A stretch of DNA of 64,000 nt, from assembly GCA_019419505.1 (NCBI GenBank), contig DXZS01000006.1:70041-134040 (forward strand), read 5' to 3'. The notes under the pieces were generated by a model. The model did not search any database. It saw only the letters and a list, made by a program, of their open reading frames with translations, and was not told the origin of the DNA. Origin of the DNA: Collinsella sp. (lineage in GTDB: Bacteria; Actinomycetota; Coriobacteriia; Coriobacteriales; Coriobacteriaceae). Shown piece after piece: positions 50,583 through 58,815 of this stretch; the first letter of the stretch is position 1, and each line of letters starts with the position of its first letter. A program made the translations under genes and the position numbers.

Positions 50583-51455
50583 CTACAGACGCTTGAGAAT
50601 CACATAGCGGTTGAGATCGCCGCTGCGACCGTCGGCATGGAAGCGCTCGAGCTCGCGCACGGGGACCTCGCCACTCTTGTAGAACGTACGGACGCCGCGC
50701 ACCAGGTCGGTGATCTGCTGATCGTCAAAGTGGTGGCAATAGCGGTAGGCGTGGCGGTCGTTTTGCCAGCCGATGAGGTGGTCGCCGGCTTCAAACTGCG
50801 CGGAATCGTAACCCTCAAACGGCGGGGTGAGCTCGGCGCGGGCCTCGGCGCGAACGGCCTTGCGCGCCATGCGCTCGTCATTCATAAACTCCCAAAAGCT
50901 GATGGCGATGATGCCGCCCGGGCGCGTCTGGCGCACCAGGGCGTCGAGCACGCGTACGCGGTACTCGCACGACGGCACGTGGTGCATAAAACCAAAGCAG
51001 ACCGAGATGTCGGCGAGCGGTGCGTCGAAAAGCACATCGGGCGTCTCGGCGGGGTTGAGCTTCATGAGGGCATCGAGCACGTCGAGTTCCTGGAAGTGCA
51101 GGTTGGGAATGCGCAGGGCGTGACCGCGCGCATCGATAGCCAAATCCTGGCACGAGTCGACGCCATAGAACTCAAACGGGCAGCTGGCATCTGCTGAGGG
51201 GTTTGCGCCGTCGACGCCCTTGGCGGCAAGTGCGCCGCCGGCAGCAAAGTTCTCGAATCGCATATTGCCGCAGGCAAGATCGAAGACGCGGACGGGATGC
51301 TCGATCGTGGCGACGTCGAGCTGCCCGAGCGCGATGTCCATGGTGTGCACCCAGCCGGGCCACGGGGCCTGCCGCGTATCGGAAAAGGAGGCGGAGTGTT
51401 CGCGATAGAACGTGTTGTTGAGCTGGATGAGCGATGAGGCGAAATCGCGGTTCAC
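50583..51455 (-). CDS. Trm9/ALKBH8-like SAM-dependent methyltransferase
   Basis: A 290-residue methyltransferase. The opening FYREHSASFSDTRQAPWPGW (16-35) matches the N-terminal signature of Trm9 and the ALKBH8 methyltransferase domain (FSxTRxxPWP). The SAM motif is VFDLACGNMRFENF. Further matches to Trm9 by memory are FMHHVPSCEYRVRVLDALVR with RPGG, and the C-terminal HAYRYCHHFDDQQI and LNRYVILKRL. Eukaryotic Trm9 methylates carboxymethyluridine at tRNA position 34, the product of Elp3, and an Elp3 gene lies 2 kb away. GTG at 51455 has GGAGGGAG nine bases upstream; the longer frame is not supported. The assignment rests on motif similarity only. Confidence 0.72.
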   Translation of the reverse strand: MNRDFASSLIQLNNTFYREHSASFSDTRQAPWPGWVHTMDIALGQLDVATIEHPVRVFDLACGNMRFENFAAGGALAAKGVDGANPSADASCPFEFYGVDSCQDLAIDARGHALRIPNLHFQELDVLDALMKLNPAETPDVLFDAPLADISVCFGFMHHVPSCEYRVRVLDALVRQTRPGGIIAISFWEFMNDERMARKAVRAEARAELTPPFEGYDSAQFEAGDHLIGWQNDRHAYRYCHHFDDQQITDLVRGVRTFYKSGEVPVRELERFHADGRSGDLNRYVILKRL

Positions 51456-51722
51456 GGCGCGGAACTCCCTCCGTTGGCGGTGCGGAATAAACAGTACGAC
51501 CATACTACCGTTAACGCCGCAACGGGGACAACCGAGCCGTGGGTCATTGCTTTGTTTGGACACATTTCCGCAGCTCATATGTGCCCGCAACCGCCGGTTG
51601 TCAAAAATCTCACTAGAATAGGTGGCATGCTTTTGGCGGTGGCGGATAGATTATTAACTGTGCAAGGCGCCTTAAGAACAAAAACGGTCCGGCGGCACGG
51701 CTGGCATCACATAGGAGGAACC

Positions 51723-52445
51723 ATGAATGTAGAAACTGCGCAGCGGCTCGCCGACCTTCGTCGCAGCAAGGGTTTTAGCCAAGAAGGGCTGGCGCGAAAG
51801 CTGGGGCTGTCGCGCCAGGCGGTCAGTAAATGGGAGCGCGCGGAGAGCTCGCCCGATACCGAGAACCTGATCTCGCTCGCCAAACTTTATGGCGTGAGCC
51901 TGGACGAGCTGCTCAATCCGAGCGACGAGATCGAGGACGATATCGAGTTTGAGAACGAGGACCGCGCCCGCCAGCGCGAGGCCGAGGCGGCAGAGCGTGC
52001 TCGCACCCATGAGGCGGCGGCGCGCGCTACCGAGGCGGCAACGCAGGCGAGTGATGCTGCGGCCAAGGCGGCGCAAGCGGCAAGCTGGAGTGCGCAGGCT
52101 GCCAATGCGGCGACGGCTCAGGCGACGAGTGGCGGCGCAGTTGGCTCGACTCCGGTGAAGGGCCCGTTCCAGTCGTTCCCGTATTGGGCCGTGTGTTGGC
52201 TGCTGTTCTTTTTGCTGATGTTCCTGTTTGGTGCCGGCCCCTTTGCCGCGCTGATCTTCTTTACGATTCCCATCTATCACTGGGTGGCGCGTGCGCTCGA
52301 TGGTGATTGGGCGCGCGGGGATATCCAGGTTGGTCCGGCGCCGGCGGTCGCTAGGACTAAGGGGGAGGACGTTTCCACAGCGGTTGACGCTGACATGGCT
52401 GCCGCGACCACCGCTGAGTCGAGCGCCAAAGAAGGTGATGAATGA
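51723..52445 (+). CDS. XRE-family regulator with coiled linker and membrane segments
   Basis: A 240-residue protein with an N-terminal helix-turn-helix (3-65; LADLRRSKGFSQEGLARKLG, SRQAVSKWERAESSP), an Ala-rich charged helical linker (about 75-145), and two closely spaced hydrophobic segments (about 160-200) that should anchor it in the membrane. ATG at 51723 follows AGGAGG. The next gene, a DUF4097 protein, overlaps it by 4 bases, so the two form an envelope-associated regulatory pair. Such membrane-tethered XRE proteins often respond to cell-surface stress, but the signal here is not known. Confidence 0.88.
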   Translation: MNVETAQRLADLRRSKGFSQEGLARKLGLSRQAVSKWERAESSPDTENLISLAKLYGVSLDELLNPSDEIEDDIEFENEDRARQREAEAAERARTHEAAARATEAATQASDAAAKAAQAASWSAQAANAATAQATSGGAVGSTPVKGPFQSFPYWAVCWLLFFLLMFLFGAGPFAALIFFTIPIYHWVARALDGDWARGDIQVGPAPAVARTKGEDVSTAVDADMAAATTAESSAKEGDE

Positions 52446-53341
52446 TGAAGCTCTCGCATGAGTCTAAGAGGCGCTTGGGCATTGGCATCGGAGCGTTTGT
52501 GCTCATCATCGGGCTTGTCGTTGGCACTTCGCGGACTTTGATTCATTTTGATGGACCGTGGAATCTCAACGATGTTGTATCCGGCTTGTCTGGTATGGAC
52601 GATGCGTTTGACGAGGACGATGTTTTTGATGACGGTATTTACTCCGCTCAGTCTCAAAAGCTTTCGAGTGAAACCTTCGATGCCGACTCATTCCAGTCCC
52701 TTGACCTGGATGTGACGTCGGGTACGGTCGATATTAAGTACGTTTCCGATGGACCGGTGCGTGTCATCGAGAGTGGTCGCGTTGCAAAAGGAGTAACTGC
52801 TTACGATGCTGCCACGCAAAATCTGGCCGAGATTAGGGGCTCTACGCTCAGGATTAACCAGTTCGACTGCGATGACGAGCGTGCGCTTGACCGTACGGTC
52901 ACCATCGAGCTGCCGCGCGAGCTTGCCGATAACATGATGGACATTTCGGCGAATGTGGGGTCGGGGGATCTGACGATTACGGACATTGCGTGCCACGACT
53001 TCGATTTGACGTTGGACTCGGGAGACGTCGAGTTTACGGGTACCGTGACCGATACCCTGAATGTCGAGGTCGGTTCGGGCGACATGACGTTCGATCTCTA
53101 CCAGGCGCCCGCGAAGTCGATGGACGTGAGTGTGGGCTCGGGTGATGTGGAGATGACGGTTCCGAACTCTACGGGCTTTAAGGCGAGCCTCACCTTGGGC
53201 AGCGGCGACTTCGAGAGCGATTTCCTTCCGCTTGACTACGACGGCGAGACCATTTTGAATCTTGAATTCGATAATGGCGATAAGTCCGCCACGTATCGTT
53301 TTGAGGTTGGTTCGGGCGACATGTCATTTGATTCAGAGTGA
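52442..53341 (+). CDS. DUF4097 membrane-anchored beta-repeat protein
   Basis: A 299-residue protein with one N-terminal membrane segment (about residues 12-30) and an extracytoplasmic DUF4097 domain. The second half carries several repeats of the pattern D-x-x-x-GSGD (NVGSGDLTI, LDSGDVEF, VGSGDMTF, VGSGDVEM, LGSGDFES), suggesting a right-handed beta-helix. Its start overlaps the stop of the XRE gene (ATGA), so it is translationally coupled. DUF4097 proteins are commonly paired with small transcription regulators in Firmicutes and Actinobacteria and are thought to act in envelope stress. A terminator follows. Confidence 0.88.
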   Translation: MMKLSHESKRRLGIGIGAFVLIIGLVVGTSRTLIHFDGPWNLNDVVSGLSGMDDAFDEDDVFDDGIYSAQSQKLSSETFDADSFQSLDLDVTSGTVDIKYVSDGPVRVIESGRVAKGVTAYDAATQNLAEIRGSTLRINQFDCDDERALDRTVTIELPRELADNMMDISANVGSGDLTITDIACHDFDLTLDSGDVEFTGTVTDTLNVEVGSGDMTFDLYQAPAKSMDVSVGSGDVEMTVPNSTGFKASLTLGSGDFESDFLPLDYDGETILNLEFDNGDKSATYRFEVGSGDMSFDSE

Positions 53342-53388
53342 CGGGCGGTTATCGAAGACTTATAAACCATAGCTGCGCTGTTTAATGG

Positions 53389-53420
53389 AGGCGCCGGAGC
53401 CGTGACGGGCTCCGGCGCCT
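53389..53420 (+). terminator. Terminator after the XRE/DUF4097 operon
   Basis: AGGCGCCGGAGCC and GGCTCCGGCGCCT form a perfect 13-bp stem with a 6-base loop, followed by TTGCCTTT. Confidence 0.88.
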
Positions 53421-53439
53421 TTGCCTTTACAATGGGGGC

Positions 53440-55347
53440 ATGGAACAGATTATCTTGAACATACTTGAGGCCCTGCGTCGCGGCGAGACCATGGACGACA
53501 AGGCGCTCGTCAAACTGATACATGCCGAGGCGCGCCGTGAGGGTGCCGACAAACGCGATTTGGCCAAGCGCCGTCTACTGCCGTTCTACCAGCGGGTTAA
53601 ACGTGAGGAGCCGGCTCGTTGGGCTGCGTGGAATGTCGATACCGAGCTGGAACGTCGACTGCTGCAGGTGCTGCGTATGAAGCCTCGTCGCACGGCTTCG
53701 GGCGTGGCGACCATTACCGTCATTACCAAGCCCTGGCCATGCTCGGGCGATTGCCTGTTTTGCCCCAATGACCTGCGCATGCCTAAAAGCTATCTGCACG
53801 CCGAGCCGGCGTGCGCCCGTGCGGAGCAAAACTGCTTTGACCCGTATCTGCAGGTGAGCGCTCGTCTGACCGCGCTTTCGCAGATGGGGCATGCGACCGA
53901 CAAGATAGAGCTCATCGTGCTCGGTGGCACCTGGAGCGACTATCCGCAAGGGTATCAAACGTGGTTTATGTCGGAGCTTTTCCGTGCGCTCAATGACGAT
54001 GCCGTCGCCGGCGTGGCGGCAAACCCCATGTTGGCGCGTCCGGGCATCAGCCGTGCCGAGGCAGGGCGCCTGCTCGATGACGCTCCCGCCGATGCCCTGC
54101 CGCCGGTGGTAACAGAGCGCCGCGAGCGCTATCGGGCTGCCGGCATTGCGACAGACGAGGCTGAGCTTGCTGCCGGCGTTGCCGACGAGCAGGGGCGTGT
54201 GGATGCTGTCGTTGGTGGCTATAACCGCGCAGTGCGCCGTCTGTACGGCCCCGGTACGCCATGGGGCGAGGCTGCCGAGTGGCAGACGGCAACGATGGAG
54301 GAGCTTGAGCGTCAGCAGCGCATCAACGAGACGGCGAAGCATCGCGTGGTGGGGCTCGTTATCGAGACGCGCCCCGATGCCGTAACGCCGCAGGCCCTCA
54401 CGCTCATCCGCCGCCTGGGTTGCACCAAGATTCAGATGGGTATTCAGAGTCTTGACCAGCATCTACTCGATATCAACGAGCGCCGCATTTCGGTGGCGCA
54501 GATCGAGCGAGCGTTTTCGCTCGCGCGCCTGTTTGGCTTTAAGATCCACGCGCACTTTATGCTCAACTTGCTGGGCGCCACGCCTGATGGGGACAAGTGC
54601 GACTACGAGCGCTTTATGACCGAGGGCGCCTTTATGCCCGACGAGGTCAAGGTCTACCCGTGCGCGCTCATCGAGGGCTCGCGTCTGGTGGGCTGTTACG
54701 AGCGTGGCGAGTGGCGCCCCTATACCGAGGACGAGCTGCTCGATGTGTTGGCCGACGACATCGTGGTGACGCCGGCGTTCTGCCGCATCAGCCGCATGAT
54801 CCGCGACTTTAGCTCCGATGACATCATGGTGGGCAACAAGAAACCCAACCTGCGCCAGCTCGTTGAGAACCGCTTGGCTGCTTGGGGTGACGGTGCGACG
54901 GTGCGTGAGATTCGCTATCGCGAGATCAGCACGGCGGGCGCCGACCTGGACGAGTTGACCCTTGACGAGGAAGTGGCGTACGAGACGCCGGTGACGCACG
55001 AGCGCTTTTTGCAGTGGGTGACACCGCAGGGCAAAATCGCGGGCTTTTTGCGCCTGTCGCTGCCCGACCGCGCGTTTGTTGCCGCGCATGCGGACGAGTT
55101 GCCGACGGTGTCGGACGAGGCGATGATTCGCGAGGTTCACGTGTATGGCATGGCGGCGCGCGTGGGCGATCAAGGCCAGGCGGCGCAGCATCACGGGTTA
55201 GGGCGTTTGCTCGTAGAACGTGCGTGCGAGATTGCCCGGGATGCGGGTTATGCGCGTATCAACGTGATTAGCGCGATTGGCACACGTGAGTACTATCGTC
55301 ATCTTGGATTTTATGACCATGGCCTTTATCTGCAAAAGGAGCTCTAG
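53440..55347 (+). CDS. Elp3-family radical SAM / GNAT tRNA-uridine modification enzyme
   Basis: A 635-residue bacterial Elp3. The radical SAM cluster motif is C-x3-C-x2-C (Cys101, 105, 108 in PCSGDCLFC), followed by the family stretches MPKSYLHAEPA, FDPYLQ, MGHATDKIELIVLGGTW and INETAKHRVVGLVIETRPD. The C-terminal GNAT domain has acetyl-CoA contacts in HHGLGRLLVERA and the terminal TREYYRHLGF. Elp3 adds a carboxymethyl group to U34 of tRNA using acetyl-CoA. Compared with shorter bacterial forms there are roughly 70 additional residues between about 190 and 290. The spermidine-synthase-like gene starts on the next base after its stop. A Trm9-like gene is 2 kb upstream on the other strand. Confidence 0.9.
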   Translation: MEQIILNILEALRRGETMDDKALVKLIHAEARREGADKRDLAKRRLLPFYQRVKREEPARWAAWNVDTELERRLLQVLRMKPRRTASGVATITVITKPWPCSGDCLFCPNDLRMPKSYLHAEPACARAEQNCFDPYLQVSARLTALSQMGHATDKIELIVLGGTWSDYPQGYQTWFMSELFRALNDDAVAGVAANPMLARPGISRAEAGRLLDDAPADALPPVVTERRERYRAAGIATDEAELAAGVADEQGRVDAVVGGYNRAVRRLYGPGTPWGEAAEWQTATMEELERQQRINETAKHRVVGLVIETRPDAVTPQALTLIRRLGCTKIQMGIQSLDQHLLDINERRISVAQIERAFSLARLFGFKIHAHFMLNLLGATPDGDKCDYERFMTEGAFMPDEVKVYPCALIEGSRLVGCYERGEWRPYTEDELLDVLADDIVVTPAFCRISRMIRDFSSDDIMVGNKKPNLRQLVENRLAAWGDGATVREIRYREISTAGADLDELTLDEEVAYETPVTHERFLQWVTPQGKIAGFLRLSLPDRAFVAAHADELPTVSDEAMIREVHVYGMAARVGDQGQAAQHHGLGRLLVERACEIARDAGYARINVISAIGTREYYRHLGFYDHGLYLQKEL

Positions 55348-56226
55348 ATGAACAAGCCGAGTGTTTCTGCCGGCGTCGTTGCCGGCGTTGCTCTGGGGGC
55401 CGCGGCGCTTGGCGCGGCCGCTGTCGCTGTCCGTGCTGCCTGTCTGCAGGTTGCGCGAACCCGCCATGGGTTGGCGCGTGTGAAACGCGTGCACGATGAG
55501 GGAGGCGACGAAGTCCGTGTATTGGTGCAAGGCGGCGTTTACCAAAGCGCAAGCTACGTTGGCGAGCGTTGGGCGGAGCCCGTCTTTGCGTACTATCGCG
55601 CGTTTGACGACGTGTTTGAGGCTGAGGACGCAATGCGTGATGCTTACGGGCATGGTATCGACCGTATGCTCATGCTGGGCGGCGGCGGGTTTGCCTATCC
55701 CAAGTTTGCACTGATGTCGCACGAGAGCTTGCGCATGGACGTCATTGAGTACGATGCCGAGATTACGCGCCTGGCGCGCCGTTGGTTCTACCTGGACGAG
55801 CTGGAGCGCACGGTGGGCGATCGCCTGCGAGTGATTACCGCTGAGGCTCGCTCGTATCTGGGCGTGACGAGCGTGGGTCATCGTCGCTACGACGTGGTCG
55901 TGAGCGATTGCTTTGGCGGTGCCGAGCCCGTACGCGAGCTGGCGACGGTTGAGGCATTGCGTTTGGTGCGAGGCAGCCTGAACCCCGGGGGCATCTATGT
56001 TGCCAATATCGTGAGTGCGAACAGGGGGAGCGGCGTGACGTTCCTGCGCGATTGCGTTGCCGCGGCACTCGAGGTATTCGCCCACGCCTGGGTGGTCCCA
56101 TGCGGCGACGCGGAGTTCGGCGGCGAGGAAAACTACCTGCTCGTCGCCAGTGACGGCGATTATGCCTTTGCCGAAGCCGTGCCCTTCGACGCCGACTTCC
56201 TCGGCACCGTCCTTCACGACAAGTAA
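55348..56226 (+). CDS. Spermidine-synthase-like methyltransferase-fold protein with N-terminal membrane segment
   Basis: A 292-residue protein with a hydrophobic N-terminal segment (residues about 7-32, Ala-rich) and a spermidine synthase-type Rossmann domain: MLMLGGGGFAYPKFAL, MDVIEYDAEITRLARRWF and VVVSDCFGG. The aminopropyl-donor residues of true spermidine synthases were not all identified, so it may be an orphan member like those seen in many actinobacteria. It starts immediately after the Elp3 stop codon and is surely co-transcribed with it. The membrane anchor argues against a soluble polyamine enzyme. The function is unknown. Confidence 0.8.
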   Translation: MNKPSVSAGVVAGVALGAAALGAAAVAVRAACLQVARTRHGLARVKRVHDEGGDEVRVLVQGGVYQSASYVGERWAEPVFAYYRAFDDVFEAEDAMRDAYGHGIDRMLMLGGGGFAYPKFALMSHESLRMDVIEYDAEITRLARRWFYLDELERTVGDRLRVITAEARSYLGVTSVGHRRYDVVVSDCFGGAEPVRELATVEALRLVRGSLNPGGIYVANIVSANRGSGVTFLRDCVAAALEVFAHAWVVPCGDAEFGGEENYLLVASDGDYAFAEAVPFDADFLGTVLHDK

Positions 56227-56252
56227 GTCTCTCCGTCCCAAAAAGACGGGTC

Positions 56253-58697
56253 TTAGGCGTGGTCGCTCCAGCTGCGGACACGCTGCTTCATGCCCTCTAT
56301 GTCGAGCACGCCTTCGGCAAAGCCCTTGCGCACGAGCTCTTCGGGAACAAACTCGTCGTAGCGGTCAAAATAAGGCACCTCGTCGGGATAGACGAGCTCG
56401 ATGGGATCGAAGTCCTTCTCGGCCTCGGCGGCGAGCACCTCAAAGAACGTCTCCTCGTCGGCCTTCATCTTAAACTGCATAAAGTACGGGCGTGATGGGT
56501 CGAGTCCGCGAAGGCCCAACTCCGCGGCACATTTAATCTTGAGCATGCGCTCGAGGGCCAAAAAGGCGTAGCTGCCCAGCCAGGGGAAGAGCACCCAGGT
56601 ATCGCCGCCCAGGTTAATGAGCGGTTTAGTTCCCGCGCCCGAAATCTCGGCCGTATGACGAGCCTGCGCAAGGCGGGCCCGTGCGTTACCCATAAGGTAC
56701 GGATACGCGGCGTGTTCGTTGAGCGCCTTGCGCATGCGCTCGAGTACGTGTGTATTGATGTCACCGGGACAGTCGCCAAAGTAGGCCGGCACCCGGCCCT
56801 TGACCTGCGTGGCAAAGACGGTATGACGCTTCCAGTCCACTTCCTCGACAATCCAGCAGTGTCCGGCGATGGCGATGCGCTCACCGGGCGGTGGCGGATT
56901 GACGATCGTGCCCAACTCGGCCGACTCGCTGCGAACGGTGAACTCCTCGTTTTCCTGGAACACGGCGTAAAACTTAAAGTTGTTAATGATGCGCTCGCCC
57001 GCGAGGCCCACAATGAGCCCACCGCCCTCGGTGACCTGGATGTGGTCGATCTTGATGAGGTGGCGCAGCAGTACGCGATAGTCATCGGCCGAGACGCGGT
57101 GGAAATAGCTGAGCGTGAGCACGCGCTGGGCAAGTTCGGCAGGCGTGAGTTCGCCGGTGCTGGCGAGGGTCGACATGGTCTGGTGATAGAGCAGGCTGTA
57201 GGGGAGTCGATCGAGCTCGGGCGGCTCGACCCACTTTTCCTCGCGATAGAGTTGTACGAGCGCGATGCCCTGGAGGAGCTTCCAAGGTATCGTTTCAGGC
57301 ATCATCGTGCGCGGCTCGGGCTCTTCCTCGCGCATGACAAACCACATCTCGGGCGGAAGATCGCGGCGTCCCGTGCGCCCCATGCGCTGCAAAAAGGAGC
57401 TGACGGTAAACGGTGCATCGATCTGGAACGCGCGCTCCAGGCGACCGATATCAATGCCGAGCTCCAGCGTGGAGGTGGTGACGGTTGTCTGTGCCTGTTC
57501 CTCGTCGCGCATGAGCTCTTCTGCCGTCTCGCGTAGCGATGCCGAGAGGTTGCCGTGATGGATAAGGAAGCGGTCGGGCTCGTGCCGGCTCTCGCAGTAG
57601 CTACGCAGCATGGAGCATACGGCCTCTGCCTCCTCGCGCGAGTTGGCAAAGACCAAGCACTTTCGGCCGCGCGTGTGCTCAAAGATATATCCCATGCCGG
57701 GGTCGGCGTTGTCTGGTGCTGTATCGGTGGGGTTGAGTAATGCCTGTTCGGGTGCTTGGGGGATGTCGACTTCGCCCTCGGGGGCCGAGGAAACTTGGCG
57801 GTCCTTGGGAGCGGCCTTGCCCTGTGCCCGCTCACGACGTTGACGGCGCTCCTCTTGTGTGAGCTGTCCGCTGTGACGCATGTCTTGGGCGCCGGCGGGC
57901 AGTGCCGCGGATGCCGCCGCATCGATGCGCTCGCACACAAGCACTTCGGCCTCTTGAGGACCTGTACCCATGAATCCCCGCTGCTGCGCCTGGGGGCCCG
58001 AGTTGTAGAAGTGCTCCATGGAGATGCGCCACACGCGGCGCGGTTCTTCAAAGCGGGGGATAACGCAGTCGCGCCCCGTTCCCTGTGAGAGAAAAGCGCC
58101 CGTGCGCTCGGGGTCGCCGATGGTAGCCGAAAGGCCAATGCGGCGAGGCTGCACACCGGCCATGCGCGAGAGTCGCTCGATAAGGCAGAGCGTTTGCCCG
58201 CCACGGTCGCCGCGCATGAGCGAGTGGACCTCATCGATGACCACGTAGCGCAGGTCGCAAAACATGCGCGGGATCGCCATGTGCTTATGGATTAAAAGCG
58301 CTTCGAGTGACTCGGGTGTAATCTGCAGGATGCCGCTCGGTTTTTTAATGAGCTTAGCCTTGTGCGACTGCGAGACATCGCCATGCCAGTGCCAGACAGG
58401 GATATCGGCCTCTTCGCAGAGGTCGTTGAGGCGGACGAACTGATCATTGATGAGCGCTTTGAGGGGGCCGATGTAGAGGGCGCCCACGCTCGCGGGCGGG
58501 TTCTCCCAAAACTCGGTCAGGATGGGAAAGAAGGCTGCCTCGGTTTTGCCGGAAGCCGTGGATGCCGTCAAGAGCACATTATCTTGTGTGTTAAAGATGG
58601 CATCAGCTGCTGCAACCTGGATAGAGCGTAGACTCTCCCAATCGTGGGAGTAGATGAAGTCTTGGATAAACGGAGCATATCGGTCAAAGGCGTTCAC
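56253..58697 (-). CDS. DEAD/DEAH-box helicase, Lhr/BrxHI-like, third gene of the TerB-N operon
   Basis: An 814-residue superfamily 2 helicase. Walker A is ASTASGKT (45-52), DEVH is at 155-158, motif III is LSATIGD, and motif VI is QRMGRTGRRD. A low-complexity, charged insert (about residues 275-330) separates the two RecA-like lobes, and about 300 further residues resemble the C-terminal part of Lhr-type helicases. GTG at 58697 follows GAGGGGAGG. It is the last gene of a three-gene set with a BrxD-like ATPase and a TerB-N-like protein. Similar helicases (BrxHI) are known from BREX systems. A repeat element sits between it and the ATPase gene. Confidence 0.85.
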   Translation of the reverse strand: MNAFDRYAPFIQDFIYSHDWESLRSIQVAAADAIFNTQDNVLLTASTASGKTEAAFFPILTEFWENPPASVGALYIGPLKALINDQFVRLNDLCEEADIPVWHWHGDVSQSHKAKLIKKPSGILQITPESLEALLIHKHMAIPRMFCDLRYVVIDEVHSLMRGDRGGQTLCLIERLSRMAGVQPRRIGLSATIGDPERTGAFLSQGTGRDCVIPRFEEPRRVWRISMEHFYNSGPQAQQRGFMGTGPQEAEVLVCERIDAAASAALPAGAQDMRHSGQLTQEERRQRRERAQGKAAPKDRQVSSAPEGEVDIPQAPEQALLNPTDTAPDNADPGMGYIFEHTRGRKCLVFANSREEAEAVCSMLRSYCESRHEPDRFLIHHGNLSASLRETAEELMRDEEQAQTTVTTSTLELGIDIGRLERAFQIDAPFTVSSFLQRMGRTGRRDLPPEMWFVMREEEPEPRTMMPETIPWKLLQGIALVQLYREEKWVEPPELDRLPYSLLYHQTMSTLASTGELTPAELAQRVLTLSYFHRVSADDYRVLLRHLIKIDHIQVTEGGGLIVGLAGERIINNFKFYAVFQENEEFTVRSESAELGTIVNPPPPGERIAIAGHCWIVEEVDWKRHTVFATQVKGRVPAYFGDCPGDINTHVLERMRKALNEHAAYPYLMGNARARLAQARHTAEISGAGTKPLINLGGDTWVLFPWLGSYAFLALERMLKIKCAAELGLRGLDPSRPYFMQFKMKADEETFFEVLAAEAEKDFDPIELVYPDEVPYFDRYDEFVPEELVRKGFAEGVLDIEGMKQRVRSWSDHA

Positions 58698-58778
58698 GGG
58701 ACCTCCCCTCAAATACGAACTTCTCAACGCGGCTGGCAATGGTTTGCTGCATTACTGCCTCAGCGTTTGCCCAGATAA

Positions 58779-58815
58779 AACCTGCCAAAATAAACCTGTC
58801 CCTTTTTGGCAGGTT
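58779..58815. repeat. Palindromic element, family C single unit, on a stop codon
   Basis: AACCTGCCAAAATAAACC at one end and GGCAGGTT at the other, with core CTGTCCC. It matches the right half of the element at 17151-17185, including flanking bases (GCGTTT, CCCAGAT) on the left. Its right end overlaps the stop codon of the BrxD-like ATPase gene (58814-58816, minus strand). Confidence 0.75.
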
